Shown in pieces: positions 1 to 5,327 of a DNA stretch of 11,868 bases; within the stretch, counting starts at the first letter, position 1; the number at the start of each line of letters is the position of its first letter. Made by a program: the position numbers and the translations under genes. Under the pieces are notes generated by a model that worked only from the letters and a program-made list of their open reading frames with translations, did no database searches and was not told the DNA's origin. This DNA is from Opitutaceae bacterium (GTDB lineage: Bacteria > Verrucomicrobiota > Verrucomicrobiia > Opitutales > Opitutaceae). The stretch spans positions 1-11,868 of the forward strand of contig SXZN01000202.1 of NCBI GenBank assembly GCA_005787865.1, given 5' to 3'.

Positions 1-2
1 CC

Positions 3-362
3 ATGCAATCACCCGAAGGCATTTGGCAACCGCTGTACGCCGAACTCGACGGCGAAGAGGCCCCAAAAATGATGCTCGATAAAATGGAGCTGGAACTAAC
101 TGGCGGAGAATATGCCGTGCGCTTTGGTGGCGTCACCGCTGATCAAGGCACCTACACGATCGAGCCGGCTGGCTTGACCTTACATGGCGTCACCGGCCCC
201 AATGCGGGTCGAGCTATTCCCGCTATTTTCAAATTCGCGGGCGGCGCGCTTTCCATCTGCTACGGGCTCAGCGGCGTCCGCCCAGGGAAATTTTCGACCG
301 GCAAGGATCAGCAGATCTATCTCGTCAATTATCACCGCAAAGATCTTCCGGCTAACGCCTAA
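3..362 (+). CDS. TIGR03067-domain protein, possibly complete
   Basis: This is a 119-residue protein that matches the TIGR03067 family pattern throughout. It opens with a G-x-W start to the domain (PEGIWQPLYAELDGEE), followed by a G-x-Y segment (QGTYTIEP, about 43-50), a GPNAGR turn (about 60-65), a LSICYGLSG strand (about 83-91) and a RPGKFST motif near the end. This small beta-rich domain is common in Planctomycetes and Verrucomicrobia and has no established biochemical role. Only two bases precede the ATG, so an upstream extension or a fused N-terminal domain cannot be excluded, and no ribosome site is visible. No signal peptide is seen in what is present, which suggests a cytosolic form, whereas many relatives are exported. 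The spacing to the next gene is 45 bases. Confidence 0.8.
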   Translation: MQSPEGIWQPLYAELDGEEAPKMMLDKMELELTGGEYAVRFGGVTADQGTYTIEPAGLTLHGVTGPNAGRAIPAIFKFAGGALSICYGLSGVRPGKFSTGKDQQIYLVNYHRKDLPANA

Positions 363-368
363 TCCCGT

Positions 369-382
369 GCGGCCGCGGCCGC
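369..382. repeat. 14-base GC palindrome in intergenic gap
   Basis: The sequence GCGGCCGCGGCCGC is a perfect palindrome lying between the TIGR03067 gene stop and the MOSC gene start. It could form only a short hairpin (5-base stem, 4-base loop). A weakly T-rich stretch (391-401) follows, so it might act as a modest terminator, but in GC-rich DNA such palindromes also arise by chance. Confidence 0.3.
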
Positions 383-407
383 GTCTTTCGACTTACTTTT
401 TGCGCCT

Positions 408-1229
408 GTGCAGCTCTCCGCTCTTCATCTGTACCCCGTTAAGTCTTGCCGCGGACTCAGCGTGACCTCGGCGACCATCGACGCCTTTGGCCTCGTGGGG
501 GATCGACGCTTCATGGTGGTGAATGCCGCGGATGGTCAATTTATCACCCAGCGCACCCATCCGCGCATGGCACTGATTGAAACGACCCTCAGCGCCGACG
601 TCCTGATTCTCTCTTCACCTAATCAGGGAGAGGTCCGCGTGCCCCGCTTTACGGGTGGGACGATCACCCCTCGAAAAATTACGGTCTGGTCTCATGCCGC
701 CATCGCCGATGACTGCGATGACGCGGCCGCCGAGTGGCTCACCCGTTTCCTCGGACAACCCGTGCGACTCGTGCGCATGGGAGCCGCCTTTCACCGGCTG
801 ATTAAATCCCACCACGGACCAGCCGATGACGCCGTATCGTTTGCCGACGGCTATCCGGTGCTTATGCTCAGCGAAGGCTCGCTCGCTCAGCTCAATGATC
901 GGCTCATCGCCCAACAACAAGACACCCTACCGATGAATCGCTTTCGCCCCAATTTAGTCGTGAGTGGATGCGCGGCGTTTGCCGAGGATAGCTGGCTTCG
1001 GCTGACAATCAATGATGTCGACCTGCGCCACGCGGGGCCCTGCGCGCGCTGCGCCGTAACCACGATCGATCAGCTCACCGCCGAGCGCGGCCTTGAACCG
1101 CTCCCCACGCTCGCCGCCTATCGGCGCGATCCCACCGACGCCACGAAGATTAATTTTGGCGTTAATTTTATCAACGAAACCAAGCGGGGCACCCTTCGCG
1201 TCGGTGACCGCGTGATTGTCCGGCCGTAA
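408..1229 (+). CDS. MOSC-domain protein (YcbX-like)
   Basis: This 273-residue protein has the two parts of the YcbX/MOSC family. The N-terminal beta-barrel domain carries the YPVKSCRG signature (9-16) and GLVGDRRFMVV (28-38). The C-terminal MOSC domain carries the typical FADGYPVLMLSEGSLAQLN stretch (145-163), RFRPNLVV (178-185), and the GPCARC motif with Cys212 and Cys215. In this family a conserved cysteine in that motif is linked to molybdenum cofactor sulfur handling; relatives take part in reduction of N-hydroxylated compounds or act with molybdoenzymes. Full domain length suggests a complete, active protein. The fused ferredoxin domain seen in E. coli YcbX is absent, as in many shorter homologues. 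The start is a GTG: family alignment begins almost immediately after it (LSALHLYPVKS), so no upstream start is needed. The exact substrate is unknown. Confidence 0.88.
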   Translation: MQLSALHLYPVKSCRGLSVTSATIDAFGLVGDRRFMVVNAADGQFITQRTHPRMALIETTLSADVLILSSPNQGEVRVPRFTGGTITPRKITVWSHAAIADDCDDAAAEWLTRFLGQPVRLVRMGAAFHRLIKSHHGPADDAVSFADGYPVLMLSEGSLAQLNDRLIAQQQDTLPMNRFRPNLVVSGCAAFAEDSWLRLTINDVDLRHAGPCARCAVTTIDQLTAERGLEPLPTLAAYRRDPTDATKINFGVNFINETKRGTLRVGDRVIVRP

Positions 1230-1259
1230 AATGGCGCCCAGAACAAAAAAAATTCCGCG

Positions 1260-1538
1260 ATGAACCAAAACCCCTTGGCCGATTTTACCACCGCGGAGAG
1301 CCTGTTGGCGATCGGCGTCGCCCTCATTATGATCGGCATTATGCTCCAGGGCTTTGTGCGCAGCAATCGCCGGGCGAGCGCGCTGCGTCACCAGCATTGG
1401 CTCCATACGCGCCAACTGGGTGAGAGCGAGCCCGCCGGTCAATCCCCCGATTGGTTGGAGCGAAGGCTGCCGCTAATTGCCAACCTCGCCGGGGTCACGG
1501 GCTGCGTGATCATGCTGATTTCATTTTTTCGGAAATAA
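1260..1538 (+). CDS. Small two-helix membrane protein, unknown function
   Basis: I do not recognise this 92-residue protein. It has two hydrophobic segments, about residues 13-33 and 71-90, joined by a basic, Arg/His-rich loop (34-70, including RSNRRASALRHQH). By the positive-inside rule the loop should face the cytosol, giving a hairpin with both ends outside. The codon use looks like that of its neighbours and the frame is continuous. It begins 30 bases after the MOSC gene stop, so the two may share a transcript, but the pairing gives no functional clue. The ATG follows an A-rich stretch (1243-1252) without a clear Shine-Dalgarno motif. It could be a lineage-specific protein. Confidence 0.6.
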   Translation: MNQNPLADFTTAESLLAIGVALIMIGIMLQGFVRSNRRASALRHQHWLHTRQLGESEPAGQSPDWLERRLPLIANLAGVTGCVIMLISFFRK

Positions 1539-1598
1539 TCAACCCGCGTGAGCCAGGGCCTAATATCAGCGAGCGGCTGGTCGCCGCATTCTCCTGCA

Positions 1599-2006
1599 CT
1601 ATTCCTCACCGGGCCGGCCTCGGCGCGATTTTATTTTCGCGCGATGCTTTTTTCCCTCGATCATCCGCGCCTTCTGCCCCCGTGATTTCTGCCGAAGCTG
1701 CCGCCGAATGAGCTCCCGGGATGCTCGCGCCTGTCGGCCAGCTGCCTCCTTAAGCGCCGCCAATTTCTCCGCTAATTCACTCCAGGCGAGCAGCCGATTA
1801 ATCCTTTGGCTGCGCTCCCGCTGACACCGCACCACGATCCCAGTCGGCCGGTGCTGCAGCCAGACAGTCGATGAAGTTTTGTTAATTTTTTGCCCACCAG
1901 CCCCGGTGCCACGAATGAATTGCTCGGTCACTTCTTCTGCCCGGACCCCCAAAGCGGTCAAACGCGCCTGCACCGCTGCGCTTAAGATGTCAGGGAGATT
2001 GCCCAT
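1599..2006 (-). CDS. GGQ release-factor-like ribosome rescue protein
   Basis: This 135-residue protein is a class I release factor catalytic domain without a codon-recognition domain. The motif GTGAGGQKINKTSS places the peptidyl-tRNA hydrolysis GGQ at about residues 37-39, followed by HRPTGIVVRCQRERSQ, which is closer to the RF1/RF2 and mitochondrial C12orf65 (MTRFR) pattern than to E. coli ArfB. The C-terminus (about 100-135) is strongly basic (RRQLRQKSRGQKAR and KKHRAKIKSRRGR), as in ArfB and C12orf65, where a basic tail helps binding to stalled ribosomes. The likely role is release of peptides from stalled ribosomes. A TTG at 2024 would add six residues, but the ATG at 2006 fits the domain start better. 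No Shine-Dalgarno site is evident for either. The gene is convergent with the small membrane protein and divergent from moxR. Confidence 0.85.
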   Translation of the reverse strand: MGNLPDILSAAVQARLTALGVRAEEVTEQFIRGTGAGGQKINKTSSTVWLQHRPTGIVVRCQRERSQRINRLLAWSELAEKLAALKEAAGRQARASRELIRRQLRQKSRGQKARMIEGKKHRAKIKSRRGRPGEE

Positions 2007-2247
2007 CGAGGAGTTTAGCCACAAATCGATCGAAAAAGATACGCCAAACCTCGCTCAAATCGGGCCAGCGCCGGCCGCGCGGTTCTCCGCGCAATTTACC
2101 GTGATTTTTTCAACTTTTCGCTGCTATATCCTGCAACTCTAAGCCTTTTTTGCAGTCTGATCTGTTCCGTCACCCAACCGCCTGACTGCACAAAAATCGC
2201 GCATCTTCACTTGTCACTTTTCTCCTCCCCCTGCTAACTTCCCTCCC
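2007..2247. promoter_or_regulatory. Divergent spacer with possible moxR promoter
   Basis: This 241-base gap separates the minus-strand rescue factor from the plus-strand moxR operon, so it should carry the promoters of both. One weak candidate for moxR is TTGTCA at 2211-2216, followed after 16 bases by GCTAAC at 2233-2238. It would start transcription almost at the moxR ATG (2248), implying a leaderless or very short leader. The bases just before the ATG are pyrimidine-rich (CTTCCCTCCC) with no Shine-Dalgarno motif, which is compatible with that idea. The -10 match is poor, and I see no clear operator or riboswitch fold. Confidence 0.25.
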
Positions 2248-3219
2248 ATGATTAACGGTCCCGACTGGTCCCTGAAACTTCGCAACGAAATCGGCCAGGC
2301 AGTGATCGGCCAGAATGTCGTCATCGAACGCATGCTGGTCGCCCTGCTCGCCAACGGCCACGTGCTGCTGGAGGGCATGCCGGGCTTAGCCAAGACGCTC
2401 CTCATCAAGTCGCTCGGGTCTGCTCTCGGCGTCCAATTCGAGCGGGTTCAATTCACGCCCGATCTGCTCCCCAGTGATGTGGTCGGCACCATGATTTTTT
2501 CCCCCAAGGATGGCGGTTTCGCCACGCATAAGGGCCCGATCTTTGCCAATTTAGTTTTGGCGGATGAAATCAACCGGGCGCCAGCTAAAGTGCAATCGGC
2601 CCTCCTCGAGGCCATGCAGGAACGGCAAGTTACCATCGGCGGCAATTCCCATAAACTCCCGCGGCCTTTCTTCGTCATGGCGACGCAGAATCCCGTCGAA
2701 CAGGAAGGCACCTATCCGCTCCCAGAAGCGCAGACCGATCGTTTTCTTTTTAAACTGCTCGTGGATTATCCCTCAGCTGCCGAGGAATCATCGATGATGC
2801 AGATGTGGGGCCAGGTCACCAAGCAGCCTGAAGTGAAGGCGGTTTCGAGCGGCGAAGAGCTGCTCGAGCTCCGCACGCAAGTTGATGCGATCCACGTCTC
2901 TCCGGCCGTGCAGGCTTATATTCTTGCTCTGGTGCGGGGCTCGCGTGACCTCGCCGCCCAAGCGGAAGGCGGGAGCAGCAAACGATTGCTCAATTTCGGC
3001 GCTTCCCCCCGCGCTTCGCTCGCCCTCTTTCAGGCCGGTCGCGGCCTCGCTTGGCTGCGCGGCGCTGATTATGTTTCGCCTGACCTGATTCAAGAGATCT
3101 TCCACGATGCCCTCCGCCATCGTGTCGGCCTCACCTACGAAGCCGAAGCGGAAGGCCTTTCCGCCGATAAGATTCTCGATCAGGTTCTGAACCGCACGGC
3201 GGTACCAGCCAAAGCCTGA
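2248..3219 (+). CDS. MoxR-family AAA+ ATPase
   Basis: This 323-residue protein is a complete MoxR-type AAA+ ATPase. Walker A is GMPGLAKT (43-50), Walker B is LVLADEI (102-108) followed by the MoxR-typical NRAPAKVQSALLEAMQE, sensor 1 is in ATQNP (145-149), and the EAQTDRF segment supplies a candidate arginine finger (Arg165). The C-terminal lid region contains SPRASLAL and ends with RVGLTYEAEAEG, as in family members. MoxR ATPases form cytosolic rings and act as chaperone-like partners of VWA proteins encoded next to them, which fits the DUF58, batA and batB genes downstream. It is the first gene of the operon and probably supplies the energy for the system. A 78-base gap with a strong palindrome separates it from the DUF58 gene. 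Confidence 0.95.
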   Translation: MINGPDWSLKLRNEIGQAVIGQNVVIERMLVALLANGHVLLEGMPGLAKTLLIKSLGSALGVQFERVQFTPDLLPSDVVGTMIFSPKDGGFATHKGPIFANLVLADEINRAPAKVQSALLEAMQERQVTIGGNSHKLPRPFFVMATQNPVEQEGTYPLPEAQTDRFLFKLLVDYPSAAEESSMMQMWGQVTKQPEVKAVSSGEELLELRTQVDAIHVSPAVQAYILALVRGSRDLAAQAEGGSSKRLLNFGASPRASLALFQAGRGLAWLRGADYVSPDLIQEIFHDALRHRVGLTYEAEAEGLSADKILDQVLNRTAVPAKA

Positions 3220-3245
3220 TCTTACGCGGGGAAGACGAGTTACGC

Positions 3246-3267
3246 CTGCTGAGCCGCGGCTCAGCAG
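3246..3267 (+). promoter_or_regulatory. Perfect 22-base hairpin between moxR and DUF58 gene
   Basis: CTGCTGAGC (3246-3254) and its exact complement GCTCAGCAG (3259-3267) flank a CGCG loop, giving a nine-base-pair stem with no mismatch. It lies 27 bases after the moxR stop and 30 bases before the DUF58 start. No T-run follows (AAAATTCGG), so it is not a classical intrinsic terminator. It could be a partial terminator or an RNA-stabilising or processing hairpin that sets different levels of moxR and downstream products. Because the whole 22 bases are palindromic, it could also be a protein-binding site. Confidence 0.5.
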
Positions 3268-3297
3268 AAAATTCGGCCTCCCGACCCAGTCCGCTCC

Positions 3298-4224
3298 ATG
3301 TCTGTTCCCACGCTTAATCCCACCTCGCTGGTTACCTCCCAGCTCGCGCTGCTCAAGCAGCTCGAATGGCGCGTGCGGCATGCCGTTGAAAATGTACTTA
3401 GCGGCGAATATCGTTCCGCTTTTCGCGGCCGGGGCATGGAGTTCGACCAAGTAGTTAAATATACCTTCGGCGACGATATTCGGGATATCGACTGGAACGT
3501 CACGGCTCGACTCGGGGAACCCTATCGCAAAAAATTTATCGAAGAACGCGAAGTTTCGCTGCTTCTCGTCTTTGAAGACAGCGTCAGCCTGCAATTTGGC
3601 TCTGGCGCCCAAACTAAACGTGAGGCCCTGCTCGAACTCGCTGGGCTGGTGATGATGCTGGGCGCCGTCAACCGCGACCGCGTAGGTTTCCTGTACGCGT
3701 CACCCGCGGGCTACACCTTGAAGGAACCTGTTCGCGGCCGGGGGCAAATCTTGCACGCCGCCGCCACCCTGCTCGGCCAATCCGCTCCCGTCATCGAGAA
3801 TTGCGAACTACCCACTGAAAGTTCCTTTGTACCTTGGCGACTGCTCGCCAAAGCGGCCCCACGGCATAGCATCATGATTTGGCTCGGCGATTTTCCGCCG
3901 CGCATTGCACCTGAGGGCTGGAGTGTTTTGTCGCGGCGCTACCAGACGATGGGCTTTCGGGTCGACGACCCGTGGGAGCGCGAGCTACCCAGCGACCGAG
4001 TCCTGACCACCTACGATCCGGTGGCCGGCCGGATTGTGACGCTCAACGGGGCAACGACCGCCCAACGCACCGCGCACGCGGCTTGGGGCCAACAACGCGA
4101 TGCCGCCTTCCGCGCTATTTTCCCGGCACCGCTGAGTCGGCTGGTGGTCGGCACGCATGAATCGCGCCTCGACGCGCTCGTGCGCTTTTTTCACGCCCGC
4201 ATGGCAGCGGGCAAGAAACGCTGA
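3298..4224 (+). CDS. DUF58 domain protein
   Basis: This 308-residue protein has the full DUF58 layout. The signature region GRGMEFDQVVKYTFGDDIRDIDW (about 44-66) is followed by NVTARLGEPYRKKFIEERE (67-85). A VWA-like fold begins at VSLLLVFEDSVSLQFGS, where a metal-site motif of the D-x-S-x-S type is expected. Here the first position is Glu93, with Ser95 and Ser97 kept. The C-terminal DPWERELP (224-231) and FFHAR (297-301) motifs are also typical. No signal peptide or membrane helix is seen, so it should be cytosolic, where DUF58 proteins are thought to partner MoxR. Its position between moxR and batA is the usual one. No ribosome site is obvious before the ATG, and the start is supported by the family's typical N-terminal length. 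Confidence 0.92.
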   Translation: MSVPTLNPTSLVTSQLALLKQLEWRVRHAVENVLSGEYRSAFRGRGMEFDQVVKYTFGDDIRDIDWNVTARLGEPYRKKFIEEREVSLLLVFEDSVSLQFGSGAQTKREALLELAGLVMMLGAVNRDRVGFLYASPAGYTLKEPVRGRGQILHAAATLLGQSAPVIENCELPTESSFVPWRLLAKAAPRHSIMIWLGDFPPRIAPEGWSVLSRRYQTMGFRVDDPWERELPSDRVLTTYDPVAGRIVTLNGATTAQRTAHAAWGQQRDAAFRAIFPAPLSRLVVGTHESRLDALVRFFHARMAAGKKR

Positions 4225-4244
4225 AGTTAAAAAATCTCCTTCAG

Positions 4245-5327
4245 ATGATCACCCACGCCCTCTGCATCGCACCCTTGGCCCTGTTTGAAGGCTATACTTT
4301 TCACGACCCACTCTGGTTGCTGGCTTTGCTCTGGTTACCGTTGCTGATCTGGGTACGCGGCCGCCGCGGTGCACCAGTATTGATCGTGCCTTTTGCCGCA
4401 GCTTGGCATCGCCCTTCTTTAATTCCGACTTCCCGCTGGCCCGCCGCCCTGGCCATGCTGGGACTCGTTCTGCTCATCATCGCCCTGGCGCGACCCCAAA
4501 TCGTAGAAGACAAACGGGAAGTTAAACAGCAAGGCTACGACCTGATGCTAGCCATCGATCTTTCGGGCTCAATGTTAGCGGAGGATTACGAGCGCGATGG
4601 CGATCGGCTGAATCGCCTGCAAGCGATCAAGCCGGTGATTCAGGCATTTATTTCTCAGCGCGCGAGCGATCGCATCGGCCTCGTGGTTTTCTCGGGGCGA
4701 GCTTACACGCTGGCCCCACTGACCTTTGATCATGAGTGGCTCGCGCGACAAATTGAGCGCCTCAAGATTGGTCTCATTGAAGACGGCACCGCCATCGGTG
4801 ACGGTCTCGGCGTGGCGTTAACCCGGCTCGAACAAGCGGGCCGCGAGGACGGCACTAAACGTAAAGGGGCTTTTGTGGTGTTGCTCACGGACGGGGCCAA
4901 TAATCGCGGGCTCCTGACGCCGGAGCAGGCGACCAATATCGCGCAGTCGCGGGGGGTGCCGGTCTACACGGTCGGGGCGGGCCGCGATGGCCTCGTGCCC
5001 ATGCCGGTTTTTGACGACAGCGGTAAAAAAATTGGTTATCGTCGGGCCATATCTGATCTCGATGAAAATCAGTTGCGCACCATCGCCGAATCAACGGGGG
5101 CGAAATTTTTCCGCGCGGCGGATTCTGATACGGTTGAAAAAGCGTTCGCCGCCATCGATCGCGCCCAAAAAATTGAATTTACCGCTAAGTCCTACCTGCT
5201 CACCACTGAACTCTTTCATTGGTTTGCCATGCCCGGCGCCGCGCTGCTTTTTCTTGGGGCGCTCTTGGCCTTGCCCCCCGCTCGGCCCTTCCGGCGAAAA
5301 GCCCCTGCCAACGGAGTCACCATTTGA
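4245..5327 (+). CDS. batA: BatA-like VWA membrane protein
   Basis: This 360-residue protein has two N-terminal membrane helices (about 24-37 and 66-82), a VWA domain, and a C-terminal helix (about 332-350). The MIDAS metal site is intact: Asp105-x-Ser107-x-Ser109 in LAIDLSGSM, Thr182 in EDGTAIGDG, and Asp216 in LLTDGANN. The ALARPQ motif right after the second helix is typical of BatA/BatB. Positive-inside reading (RGRRG between the helices, RPFRRK at the C-terminus) places the VWA domain on the periplasmic side. It starts 20 bases after the DUF58 gene. The small DUF4381-type gene found at this point in many proteobacterial operons is absent. Its stop codon overlaps the batB start. BatA is identified by order and architecture; the pair BatA/BatB are paralogues. 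Confidence 0.92.
   Translation: MITHALCIAPLALFEGYTFHDPLWLLALLWLPLLIWVRGRRGAPVLIVPFAAAWHRPSLIPTSRWPAALAMLGLVLLIIALARPQIVEDKREVKQQGYDLMLAIDLSGSMLAEDYERDGDRLNRLQAIKPVIQAFISQRASDRIGLVVFSGRAYTLAPLTFDHEWLARQIERLKIGLIEDGTAIGDGLGVALTRLEQAGREDGTKRKGAFVVLLTDGANNRGLLTPEQATNIAQSRGVPVYTVGAGRDGLVPMPVFDDSGKKIGYRRAISDLDENQLRTIAESTGAKFFRAADSDTVEKAFAAIDRAQKIEFTAKSYLLTTELFHWFAMPGAALLFLGALLALPPARPFRRKAPANGVTI
5313..5316 (+). promoter_or_regulatory. Ribosome binding site of batB (decides TTG start)
   Basis: GGAG at 5313-5316 lies seven bases before the TTG at 5324. That TTG overlaps the batA stop as TTGA, a classic coupled-translation arrangement. It is one of the clearest Shine-Dalgarno motifs in the window. 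It supports the start at 5324 over the in-frame ATG at 5219, whose extra 35 residues are Arg- and Ala-rich shadow translation of the batA 3' end. Confidence 0.7.

Noticed and set aside
954..1442. 162-residue minus-strand frame opposite the MOSC and small membrane protein genes
   Set aside because: No motif, and it crosses two plausible plus-strand genes.
1573..1587. GCGGC/GCCGC short stem between convergent genes as a terminator
   Set aside because: Only five base pairs and no T-run; too common by chance at this base composition.
2788..3612. 274-residue minus-strand open frame opposite moxR and DUF58
   Set aside because: It spans two well-supported genes on the opposite strand and has no recognisable motif. 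Long antisense frames are expected in GC-rich coding DNA.
5219..5323. Upstream ATG extension of batB by 35 residues
   Set aside because: The added residues are translated from inside batA, look like Arg/Ala-rich shadow sequence and lack family similarity. The TTG at 5324 has a GGAG site and a TTGA overlap.
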